A DNA stretch of 61,148 nt from contig JAJPZJ010000007.1 in NCBI GenBank assembly GCA_021204405.1, forward strand, positions 1 through 61,148, written 5' to 3'. This DNA comes from Tannerellaceae bacterium (lineage in GTDB: Bacteria; Bacteroidota; Bacteroidia; Bacteroidales; Tannerellaceae). Within the stretch, counting starts at the first letter, position 1. Every line of letters starts with the position of its first letter. Below the pieces are notes generated by a model. It ran no database searches, was not told where the DNA came from, and was given only the letters and a program-made list of their open reading frames with translations. Shown piece after piece: positions 1 through 8,583 of the stretch. The translations under genes and the position numbers were made by a program.

Positions 1-1
1 C

Positions 2-53
2 TCCGACTTCAAATCCAGAATTTATAATAGGACATTATGCGGATAATCATTTT
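2..53. repeat. Left copy of a 52-bp inverted repeat shared with the other window end
   Basis: Bases 2-53 are the exact reverse complement of 61097-61148. The match stops at base 54. It carries a small internal dyad (ATTAT..ATAAT around GCGG). The sequence to its right is the active-site region of a methyltransferase gene, so the repeat cuts into that gene. It may be a genomic dispersed repeat at which the assembly ended, or an inverted-junction artefact. Confidence 0.9.
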
Positions 54-182
54 TATTATTATTCCGTGCCACCGGGTATTGCAGTCGGATGGTAAGCTGG
101 GGAAGGATATGCTTATGGGTTGGAGATGAAGCTTTTCCTCTTGCAGTTGGAAAAGAGTAATAGCGGGTTTCGTTTATCGTGA
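54..182 (+). pseudogene. Methylated-DNA-protein cysteine methyltransferase, 3' fragment with frameshift
   Basis: Reading forward from about base 52, the translation gives FIIIPCHRVLQSDGKLG, which contains the PCHRV active-site motif of Ogt/MGMT suicide enzymes that repair O6-alkylguanine. The frame then ends at a TGA (127-129). One frame over, the text continues as GYAYGLEMKLFLLQLEK, the usual C-terminal end of this family, and stops at 180-182. A one-base slip near the GGGG run at 99-102 therefore breaks the gene. Everything upstream of the active site is missing because the 52-bp terminal repeat abuts it. Only about a quarter of a normal protein (160-180 residues) is present. The motif makes the family call good; the exact orthologue is not determinable. 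Confidence 0.65.
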
Positions 183-229
183 AAAAAGAAAGCCCTTCAT
201 CCGCCTGCGAAGGTTGGGATGAAGAGCCT
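182..229 (-). terminator. Intrinsic terminator after the OmpA-family gene
   Basis: On the minus strand a roughly 12-bp stem (right-hand plus-strand arm 217-229, left-hand arm 191-202) with a 14-nt loop is followed by GGCTTTCTTTTTTC. It lies between the convergent methyltransferase fragment and the OmpA-family gene and has the right polarity for the latter. Confidence 0.75.
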
Positions 230-249
230 GGTTATATATCAGGAGAAAC

Positions 250-1496
250 TTATTTTACGAATTGGATCGCAATGTTTCTATCTTCTGCACGTGCATCGGC
301 TGAGGCACTGGCATTCTGTTTTGCGTAAGTTTCACCATATCCTACAGTGCCGGCGATCTGTGAGCCTAAACCCTGGCTTTCAAACATTTTACGGATCGTT
401 TCGGCCCTGGCTTTGGAAAGTGGTAAATTCACTTCCTGGGTTCCTGTTTTGTCGGCATAACCGGCAATGCGGAAACGTGCATCCGGATAAGCTTTCAGAA
501 TCTGGATTACATTATCCAGCTGAGCGCGTGAACCATTAGTAAAATCTGTAGAACTACCTACCTGGAAAGCAATATCGTCAAACTCAAAAGTTTTCCACTT
601 AGTTGAATCTGAACCCATATTTTTCCAGTCGTCTGATTTCAGGTAAGATAACATTCTGTCTTTCGTACCACTCAATCGTGAGCTGAAAGTAACTCCGTTA
701 GGCAATGTATAATCATTGTTGGTTACTTTGTTCTGTAAGGTATCAATCCGGTTGGCTGTTCTATCTACTACGGTGGTTGTATCGGTATAATTTGATACAT
801 AATCCGTATCCGCATGATTACGGCAGGATCTCCACCAGAAGAAGGCCAGCAGGATCAGTCCGAGTAAGATTAACCAGGTTAACCAGCCCATTCCTCTTTT
901 CTTCTCTTCCGGTTTGGTATATACTGTTTTGGTTGTATCGGTTACCCTTCCTGTTCTTTTGTAGTTGAGGTCGGATAAAGAAGAAAGGCCTAATACATTG
1001 GCAAATCCTTTAGGCAGATAGCTTGTAAAGCTACTTCTTTCGTCGTCGATCTGGCTTAACAGTCCGGACAGGTTAAAACCATTTGATACTAGTTTGTTAC
1101 CCAGGAAGCCTGCAATTACGGGCGAAATCATAGCAGTAAGTTTGCTTACGGAGCTATGGCTGATACCTGCCTGGGTAGCAATTACCGAGAGAAATTATCT
1201 GTTTTATTTCCGAACAGGGCAGTTGTTAAGCGGTCGCCCAGGGCTTTCTGTTTTACACTGCCATTATCTGAAAAGATACCGGTGATATCTGATAACAGGT
1301 TGGATTTACCAGCTTCTGTCAGGATATCTTTTAACTGGGTAGTATCGCCTTTATGTAGCAGGGCTGCCAGGAATCCTGCAATAACAGAGTTGCTGGCAGT
1401 AGATACTTTTGAAGTATCGTCGCCAAGTACAACTGAAGCTTTTGACAAGACTTCAGGGCTTACCAGCGTTTTCAGTGAATCAAATATTTGTAACAT
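250..1496 (-). pseudogene. DUF937 plus OmpA C-terminal domain envelope protein, frameshifted
   Basis: Two minus-strand frames belong to one gene. The first (1496-1182) encodes an N-terminal DUF937-like helical region starting MLQIFDSLK. The second (readable from about 1190 to 250) continues VIATQAGISHSSVSKL, then a lysine-rich stretch, one membrane segment (WLTWLILLGLILLAFFWW), a linker, and a C-terminal OmpA-like peptidoglycan-binding domain with the LSKARAETI signature. The frames swap at the CTCTC-like stretch around 1184-1195, where one inserted or two deleted bases would restore about 415 residues. The product would sit in an envelope membrane with its OmpA domain holding peptidoglycan. 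Unless the shift is a sequencing error, the truncated pieces separate the DUF937 part from the anchor. Family calls come from the motifs; the physiological role is unknown. Confidence 0.75.
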
Positions 1497-1603
1497 ATTT
1501 TCTTATTGTAAATGATTAATCAATTCTTCTATATCTAGTATAACAATAAAAAGTTCGTTTAGTTTTAGAAGAGTTAAAGTTCCCGATATAAAAGAATCTC
1601 ATT

Positions 1604-1675
1604 TGTTCCCCGCGCAGGCGGTAGGGCTACTAAAAATAAGAGAATTTAGTAGCCCTACCGCCTGCGCGGGGAACA
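1604..1675. repeat. Perfect 31-bp inverted repeat (GC-rich hairpin)
   Basis: Arms 1604-1634 and 1645-1675 are exact reverse complements around a 10-nt A-rich loop. The arms carry GTTCCCCGCGCAGGCGG. The hairpin lies 7 bp past the original stop (1682-1684) of the ABC transporter, so it may end that transcript. Its length and GC content also fit a dispersed REP/MITE-like element; the repeat at 47040-47150 shares the GTTCCCCG end. Confidence 0.85.
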
Positions 1676-3468
1676 GGGAGTTTATTCGATGGTACGGGAT
1701 ATTTTGTCGATGTTGAGGCTGCGGGCCATGGCATCGAATATTTCTTTGTAGGTTCCCTGCTGGCGTGGCGGTAGAGCGATTCGTGGGTGCCCGATTCGAT
1801 GATCTGTCCGCCTTTCATGACATAGATCTGGTCGGAGTCGATAATCTGGGAGATACTGTGGGAGATGATGACTACTGTACGGTCTTTTTTGATGGCGTCT
1901 ATACTGTTTTTGATCTGTTCGGTCGAGATGGCATCGAGGCTGGCGGTTGGTTCGTCGAGGAAGATGATCGGGGGATTTTTCAGGAACATCCGGGCGATGG
2001 CAATCTTTTGTTGTTGTCCGCCGGAGAGTGCCAGGGCAGAAGTTTGGTAACCCTCTTCCATCTTCATCACCTGTTCGTGGAGGAAGGTTTTTTTAGCGGC
2101 TTCCACTACCTCTTCATAGGTGGCATCGGGGTTGCCATACCGGATATTTTCTTCGATGGTTCCGTTGAAGATATGGTTTTTCTGCAGAACCAGTCCGATG
2201 TTTTCCCGCAGGTAAGTAGTATCGTAATCCTCGAGTGATACACCGTCTAATAGGATCTCGCCGCAATCGGGCTGGTAGAATTTGTCGAGCAGGTTAATGA
2301 GTGTACTTTTTCCTGCGCCCGATAATCCTACCAGTGCGGTGATCTTGCCGGGCTGTATCTCCATATTGATATGGTGGAGGGTACGCACGTCGTTGTCGGG
2401 GTAGGTGAAGTTTACATTTTGTAACCGGAAATATCCTTCTACTTTCTGGGAACGGTAGGTTCCGGAAGCTTCTATTTCGGAATCAGCATCCAACACCTCG
2501 AAAAAACTTTCGGAGTAGATCAAGGCATCGTTCATTTCGTCGTAGATGCGGTGTAGCTGGCGGATAGGAGCGGAGACATTGTTGAAAAGCAGGATGTGGA
2601 ACATAATGGCTCCGATGGTCATTTCACCTATCAGTACAAAGTATACGGTAAGAATAATGATCAGTACTACACCTATCTGTTCAATAAAGCTTTTTAGCCC
2701 GTCGAAGATAAAGCTGGTTTTCTGGGTTTGCATCTGGGTATCGGTCAGGCTGTTCTGGAGGTACATCTGTTTTTCTTCTTCGATATCTTCGCGGATAAAC
2801 GATTTGATTACGGTAATCGATTTGAGTATGCCCAGGATACCCTGGCTTTTGTTTTCCCGTAGTTCTTTGATTTCCCGCCGCCTTCCTCTTAGTTTCTTTG
2901 CCTGGATACGGCTTACATAGAAGTAAATCGGGATGATACACAGGCCTACCAATCCTACATAGAAGTTGGCGTTGAACATCATAAAGAGGGCTACGATCGA
3001 ATTGGCAAACAGCGGAAGGATATCGATAAAGAAGTTCTGGATTAGCCGGGTAAGGCTTTCGATACCGCGGTCGATGCGGGTTTGCAGTTTTCCGGGGCGG
3101 TTGCCTCCCGAGCTGAAAAAGGCCAGTTTGTAGGCGAGGATCCTGTCGATTACGGTTTGTGCCAGGTCGCGGGAGATATAGATACGTAGTTTTTCGCCGA
3201 AGTATTTTTGTCCGAACTGGATAAAGGCATTCAGTATCTCTTTGGAGATAAGCAAAATGGAGACGAAGGTTAATACGGATAGGCCTTCCCGCAGTCCCTG
3301 TCCGGTTTCGACCAGTACATTGATCTTATCTACCGTATACCGCAATACCCAGGCGTTGATCTGGGCGGTAAGCGAACCGATAAAGGTGAGTATCAGTGCA
3401 ATTACCACTAACCACCGGTAGGGGTGTACAAAGGGGCGGATGTGCCGGAACAGTTCTGCTAGATTCAT
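1630..3468 (-). CDS. ABC transporter, fused membrane and ATPase domains (exporter type), C-terminal frameshift
   Basis: This is a half-transporter of the MsbA/multidrug-export family that would act as a dimer in the inner membrane. About six membrane helices fill residues 15-310. The ATPase domain follows, with Walker A GLSGAGKST near residue 377, signature LSGGQQQK near 480, Walker B IIFLDEP near 500 and an H-loop histidine in ISHS. The last 40 or so residues are off frame. After THESLYRH the other frame reads QQGTYKEIFDAMARS and ends SRTIE at a TAA (1682-1684), which is the normal C-terminus. The slip lies near 1757-1770. As written, the frame runs on into the hairpin at 1604-1675. All catalytic motifs precede the lesion, so the protein might still work. 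The substrate cannot be told from sequence. Confidence 0.88.
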   Translation of the reverse strand: MNLAELFRHIRPFVHPYRWLVVIALILTFIGSLTAQINAWVLRYTVDKINVLVETGQGLREGLSVLTFVSILLISKEILNAFIQFGQKYFGEKLRIYISRDLAQTVIDRILAYKLAFFSSGGNRPGKLQTRIDRGIESLTRLIQNFFIDILPLFANSIVALFMMFNANFYVGLVGLCIIPIYFYVSRIQAKKLRGRRREIKELRENKSQGILGILKSITVIKSFIREDIEEEKQMYLQNSLTDTQMQTQKTSFIFDGLKSFIEQIGVVLIIILTVYFVLIGEMTIGAIMFHILLFNNVSAPIRQLHRIYDEMNDALIYSESFFEVLDADSEIEASGTYRSQKVEGYFRLQNVNFTYPDNDVRTLHHINMEIQPGKITALVGLSGAGKSTLINLLDKFYQPDCGEILLDGVSLEDYDTTYLRENIGLVLQKNHIFNGTIEENIRYGNPDATYEEVVEAAKKTFLHEQVMKMEEGYQTSALALSGGQQQKIAIARMFLKNPPIIFLDEPTASLDAISTEQIKNSIDAIKKDRTVVIISHSISQIIDSDQIYVMKGGQIIESGTHESLYRHASREPTKKYSMPWPAASTSTKYPVPSNKLPVPRAGGRATKFSYF

Positions 3469-3539
3469 CTTACTAATAGAATTGGAAAAGCGAGGAAATG
3501 TTCATCCTAAAATAAAAAAAGAAGACAATCCTGATAATT

Positions 3540-3676
3540 GAGTCCTAAAGGGACGGCCTATCCTAGGCTAGGGCGCCAGCCCTGGGTATAGTATATAATA
3601 ATTATGGGAGTGCTGTAAGCACGGCATAAAAAAGTATTAGGATCCATAGTTTTATTATATCGTCCTTACAGGACTC
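3540..3676. repeat. Dispersed palindromic intergenic element, about 137 bp
   Basis: The element is bounded by imperfect terminal inverted repeats (GAGTCCTAAAGGGACG at 3540-3555; its near complement at 3661-3676). Inside are compact hairpins: AGGGC..GCCCT, GTGCT-GTA-AGCAC and GTCCT-TAC-AGGAC. It has no coding potential. It lies between the ABC gene start and the GH92 stop. This design resembles miniature, non-autonomous repeats common between Bacteroidetes genes; I know of no function. Confidence 0.6.
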
Positions 3677-3719
3677 AGAAAAGCATAATCCCAACCACCC
3701 GGCACTGCGTACTGGTCTT

Positions 3720-6202
3720 TTAGAATTTGCAGGATACTTCCCTAACTTTTATCCTTATCTCTTTGCCTTGTATTAACAGATCATGGGGGATGAAGTAGCC
3801 CTGGATGGGTTTACCATTGTAGGTTATTTCATCTATTTTGTTTCCTTTTCCCTCTTTGCGGATCGTGAACGTTTTATTGCCCATCGCAAATTTTACTTTA
3901 TCGAATAGAGGGACGGATACCAGGTATTCAGGATCGGTCGGGGAATAGGTATACAGGCCGATGGCATTGAATACATACCAGGCAGACATTTCGCCCGCAT
4001 CGTCCATTCCGCAATAGGCTAGTTTCTCGGCGCCCATATCGTAATAATGGTTCATCAGGCTGTCTAACACGCACTGTGCTTTTTCCTGTTTACCGATAAA
4101 ATAGTAGGTATAAGGAATGCTGTGGCCGGGTTGGTTGCCATGGCAATAGTTACCGATAAAGCCGGTGAGGTTATGTACTTCGTATCCTCGCCAGGGTTCG
4201 GTAAAGAGGGAGTTGAGCTTCTGGTCTACGGCTTCATGGCTGGGATAGAGTGCGATCATGCCTTCGGGGTCGTGGGGAGCGAAGAAAAGGGAGTTCCATC
4301 CGTTGGCTTCGCGGTATATGTAGGCATAATAGGGATAGTAGGGGTCGAAATCTTCTATCCAGTTGCCGTTATCTATTTTTCCCCGCCAGAAACCGGTACC
4401 GGGGTCGAAGAGGTTTTTATAGTTGCTGCTGCGGTTCATCAGTGCCTGATAGTTGGCTTCGTCGCCCAATTCTTTTGCGATCAGGGCAGTGGCATAGTCG
4501 TCGTAAGCGTATTCTACGGTTTTAGTCACGGCTGCTTTGTATTCATCAAAGAAGGGGACGTTAGTAGTATCTTTTTCGGCTATCCATCCTTTTTCGAGGT
4601 ATTCGTCAAGGTAGGGGCGGCCACCACGTCCGGGCACGGTTGCGTTTTTCAGCAGGAGTGCATAGGCACAGTTGAGATCGAAATCGCGGATGCCCCTGAG
4701 CCAGGTACCGGCTACGAATACGGAGGCATGGTCGCCATGGAAGAAGGTAGGCATATAGCCGTTGCTTTTTTCTCCGTTATCCGTAATGGATTTGATGATA
4801 TCTGTGGTAACATCGGGAGAGATCATGGCGAGTAATACCAGTTTATTCCGGTAATCATCCCAGAACGAAGGGTTGGTATAATAGCGGAATCCTTTGTTTA
4901 CCACTTGTCTGTTAACATCCGTATAATCTCCGTTTACGTCACTGCGCAAAGCAGGCCAGAGGAAAGAGCGGTAGAGGCAGGAGTAAAATATTCCTTTTTC
5001 GCGTTCCGTACCACCGGATACCTCTATGTGAGCCAGTAATTTTCCCCAGGTGTTGGTTGCTTCTTTTTCCACCTGTGCAAAGCTTTTATCCAGCATTTCT
5101 GCTTCGAGGTTCATTTGGGCATTTTCTATACTTACAAATGAGAAGCCGATTTTGAGTTCCAATGGTTTTTTTCTTTACTGTCTTTAAAGTTTACCACCGA
5201 TACTCCATGGTTGTCTGCTTTTACCTGTTCGATATGGTCGATGGGGTAATTGGCAACGGCATAGAAATACATTTTTCCTTCTGCTGCCTGGAATCCGGCA
5301 AATGTATTCTCGTTTACTTGTTCGATCTGCCATTCGCGTACCCGGTTGTTAGAGCGGGTAAGGTCGGCTATCAGTTTCTTTTCATCCTGTTCGCGGAAGG
5401 TATATTTATGGTATCCGCAGGTTCATTTGGGCATTTTCTATACTTACAAATGAGAAGCCGATTTTGAGTTCCAATGGTTTTTTTCTTTACTGTCTTTAAA
5501 GTTTACCACCGATACTCCATGGTTGTCTGCTTTTACCTGTTCGATATGGTCGATGGGGTAATTGGCAACGGCATAGAAATACATTTTTCCTTCTGCTGCC
5601 TGGAATCCGGCAAATGTATTCTCGTTTACTTGTTCGATCTGCCATTCGCGTACCCGGTTGTTAGAGCGGGTAAGGTCGGCTATCAGTTTCTTTTCATCCT
5701 GTTCGCGGAAGGTATATTTATGGTATCCGCAACGGAGGGTGGAGGTTAATTCGGCATTGACCTGATACCGCTCCAGGAATACCTGGTAATAACCCGGGTG
5801 AGCCGATTCGTTGTTATGGCTGTATCCGGATGCAAAATTGTCCGGATTAACTGTGCCTGTTACCGGAAGTGGCGGGATATGAAGCAGGTTCCAATGGCCT
5901 TTGTTGGTATGGGTAAAGCCGTAAATAACCGTATCTTCATATTGATAGCCGGAGCCGCTACGGTATTGGGTTACCGGGCTCAACTGGACCATGGCATTGG
6001 GTGGGGAAGTACCCGGAAAGACTTCGCCTCCCCAGGTGCGTGTCTCGAGCTGGCGTACATAGCCCAGGTCTTCCGGTTCCCACAGGGTAGCTGTTCCCAG
6101 AAAGGGGTTGACATATTTTGTGAGGCGGCTTTGTGATTGCTGAGATTCACAACTTATGGTGAAAATAGCAAGTAGTATAAAAGGTAAAATTGTTCTCTTC
6201 AT
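3720..6202 (-). pseudogene. GH92 exo-alpha-mannosidase, lipoprotein, split by frameshift and 312-bp duplication
   Basis: The N-terminal piece (6202-5444) starts with a lipoprotein signal (LLAIFTISC) and the GH92 hallmark TWGGEVFPGTSPPNAM. The second piece (5162-3720) holds the catalytic (alpha/alpha)6 domain, with CHGNQPGH and the base motif GMDDAGEMSAW. The break is a T7 run (5166-5172, minus-strand A7) that needs one more base. A segment of 104 codons (5107-5418) containing that run is repeated in tandem (5419-5730). Repaired, the protein is about 723 residues, normal for GH92. These calcium-dependent enzymes remove alpha-1,2/1,3-mannose from glycans or yeast mannan. The usual catalytic acid Glu in GNEP is Gln here (codon 4131-4133), a change I recall from mannose-1-phospho-6-mannose uncapping members. 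It is last in the mannan operon, 28 bp after GH76. Confidence 0.88.
5107..5730. repeat. Perfect 312-bp tandem duplication inside the GH92 gene
   Basis: Bases 5107-5418 and 5419-5730 are the same at offset 312. The unit length is a multiple of three, so the duplication alone would keep the frame. Both copies carry the same one-base-short homopolymer run (5166-5172 and 5478-5484), so the frameshift predates the duplication or both come from one faulty read set. Confidence 0.95.
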
Positions 6203-6230
6203 AATAAGTCATATTATTGCGTTTCTTCAT

Positions 6231-7353
6231 TTATAGCATCTCTTCACTTTGTAAAAGTGCCATTGCTTCCAGCAACATACATTCGCTAAGTTGTTCGGTC
6301 AGACCGGTGGATGATCCGGGTTGAGTTCGCCAGTCGTGACTAAATAAAGTGGATGACTTGTTTGTGCCTTCGTCCCACAGCACTTCCGCATTGTACTGCA
6401 TAAACTGGATATATCGTTTTTTTGCTGCTGCATCCAGTCTTTCCTGTTGGATCAGGTCGGTAAAATAACGAATGAAAATACCTTTGAATAGTCCTCCGTC
6501 TCCTTCGCCTTCACTTTTAAGCACCGAGTTGTTTACCAGCGTGCTGGTTGTATGGTCTGCGGCAAGCATGGCATCATTCAGGTAGCTTTTTTCTCCCAAT
6601 ATTTTATGTAATTCGACAGCGGCTTCGATAAATGTTCCCTGGTTATAGGTAAATATCCAGTTGGTCTGTATTTCGCCGGTGCGGCTATCGATGTTATCAT
6701 ATACCATTCCGTTGTTGCTGTTGAACAGGGTTGATTTTTCCCAATTATGTATTTTAGCGCCCAGTCTTTATTTTTTCATCTCCAAATTCCTGGTATAACC
6801 GTGCTGCCAATATGGCGGCCGGGCCGTTTGAGCAGGCATTTTTACTGTACTCCTGGCCTTTCTTCCAGGTAATACCTCCACCGGCATTGTCATTCCAGCC
6901 TACTTTGATATATTCCCATATCTCGAGGGCTGCCTCTTTGTATTTAGTTTCTCCTGTTACCTGCCAGGCACGCAGGATGGCTAAGGCATTCCATTCCATA
7001 TCATCGTAATACTCATTATAGAATGTATTGCCGTTTTTTATTTTTACACCTTCAAACCATTGGCCGAAGTAGTTTTTATATTTGGTTTCGCCTGTCCGCT
7101 GATAGGCATCAATTAATACATCCAGGGCATGTGCCTGAGGCCAGTAATGGAAGTCTTCGTTTCCGTTGCTGTCATAATTAAAATATTTGCCACCGCCATT
7201 CCAGAACAAATTAGCCAAGGTGGAGCTGCTACTATTGGCTGCAGCATACCAGTCGATGCGATTTTCTTCTTCCGGTTCATTTCCAGAAGGTTCATTATCG
7301 TTTCCGCATCCAAAGAGTGCTAGCAGAATAAATAGAGAAAGTATTTTTATCAT
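6231..7353 (-). pseudogene. GH76 endo-alpha-1,6-mannanase, lipoprotein, frameshifted
   Basis: GH76 enzymes cut the alpha-1,6-mannan backbone. I place the start at 7353 (MIKILSLF), because it gives a clean lipoprotein signal ending LLALFGC followed by an acidic linker typical of surface-exported lipoproteins. The fold begins near WYAAANSSS. The catalytic Asp pair is in YYDDMEWNALA. The C-terminal half (6707-6231) contains GEIQTNWIFTYNQGTF, also typical of the family. The frame breaks at the A-rich stretch around 6768-6776: GDEK is followed out of frame by GAKIHNWEKSTLFNSNNGMVYD, which bridges the two pieces. Repaired length is about 374 residues. It lies 73 bp after the SusF-like gene in the same operon, fitting a surface enzyme that feeds the SusCD importer. 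Confidence 0.87.
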
Positions 7354-7426
7354 AAAAAATTGTTCTATAGAAAGAGGGTATGCCAAAGGCTGGTATGCGT
7401 TTTGGCACACCCTCTGATTAAGTTTA

Positions 7427-8569
7427 TTATAAGCTTATTGAGTGGGTATAGGGTTGATCTGCCTGTAGGTAAATTGTATACGTAGCAGGAACACCATCGA
7501 ACATATCCATCAGTTTCCATTTATCATCCCATTGGGATGTAGATTCTAATAATTGCAGGTAATAATAGGAAGCCGGACTATCTGAATTTGGCGCAGAATC
7601 GGTTCCATTCAGTGTGGCCCATTCCCATTCTGTTTCACCGGCGGCACCTCCGTTTTCTTTTACAAACATACGGAATTTATAGCGTTGGTCCCTATCCCAG
7701 CTTTCTTCCTGGAAGGTAACGGTCTGTCCGGTAGCTCGGAATACTCCATAGCCCTCATAGGGTAAATCAAATAGTATTTCATCTGAAGGACAGAAATAGA
7801 ATCCTATACGGGTTACGAGTGTATAGGTACTTGCTCCGATATTGAAATCAAGTACAATACGGTAAATACCTTCGGTAGAAACGGTTGTCTCTCCATCTTC
7901 TTTAACTAATCCGTCGATAGTGTAGAACTTTCTTCCTGAACTGTTCTGTTGATCTGTGAAATAGAATGACTGTCCTGCCTTGAGGTAGGTATAAACTTCA
8001 AATTCACCGCTTGTTACCGATTTCATTTTTTGTGCTTTGGACAGGTCTGTTCCTCCTTCGGAAGCATCTCCTGTGATCCACACATCGATAGGTAACTCAT
8101 CAAATCCGGCCAGCCGGGTAATGGTTAAAGTATTTATCTGTGAAGATTTTTCGGAATTTAATCCTTTAGAGGAAAATACTGTCCATTTGATATTCCCCGT
8201 TGCTGAGGAGCTATAACCTGCCATGCCTGCAATAGTATTTAATTGCTTATGGGTAATGGTGGCATAATTGAGGTATCCGTTGTTATCGGAATTCATTACG
8301 TAGATGGGATTGGAAAAATCGCCATCCTCTTTATCGAAAGCCAGCTGATAAAGCACGGTACCTGCTTCGTCCGGATTTACAAAATCCCATTCGAAATAGG
8401 TGGTTGCGGTGAAGGAAGGTTCCAGCTCTATGTGTGCTCCATCCAGGGGCTCGACTAATTTATTGACGGTTGCGAGCCGTTTATCGGTGTCTTCCATGTT
8501 GTCACTACATCCCACAATAAATAGTGCAAAAGCGAGCAGACATGTTGTTTTTATAAATAATGCTTTCAT
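7427..8569 (-). CDS. SusF-position outer-surface glycan-binding lipoprotein (SusE/SusF family)
   Basis: A 380-residue lipoprotein with signal ending ALFIVGC. The N-terminal part is a SusE-like Ig domain (FEWDF..., YQLAFDKEDGDFSNPIY). Beta-rich starch-binding-like modules follow, rich in aromatic residues. It is clearly paralogous to the gene just upstream: both share DKxDGDFSNP, HKQLN, VYSSKG-type and YKFRM segments in the same order. Such proteins sit on the cell surface and hold oligosaccharides next to SusCD; they are not enzymes. The intact frame contrasts with its broken neighbours. It starts 14 bp after the upstream paralogue stops. The ligand, presumably alpha-mannan, is inferred from the operon. 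Confidence 0.85.
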   Translation of the reverse strand: MKALFIKTTCLLAFALFIVGCSDNMEDTDKRLATVNKLVEPLDGAHIELEPSFTATTYFEWDFVNPDEAGTVLYQLAFDKEDGDFSNPIYVMNSDNNGYLNYATITHKQLNTIAGMAGYSSSATGNIKWTVFSSKGLNSEKSSQINTLTITRLAGFDELPIDVWITGDASEGGTDLSKAQKMKSVTSGEFEVYTYLKAGQSFYFTDQQNSSGRKFYTIDGLVKEDGETTVSTEGIYRIVLDFNIGASTYTLVTRIGFYFCPSDEILFDLPYEGYGVFRATGQTVTFQEESWDRDQRYKFRMFVKENGGAAGETEWEWATLNGTDSAPNSDSPASYYYLQLLESTSQWDDKWKLMDMFDGVPATYTIYLQADQPYTHSISL

Positions 8570-8583
8570 ACGCTTCTTCTTTA

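Noticed and set aside
4122-4835. Long open frames on the opposite strand of GH92, gyrB, HTCS and other genes
   Set aside because: They have no family motifs, lie fully inside strong genes, and follow from codon bias of the real frame.
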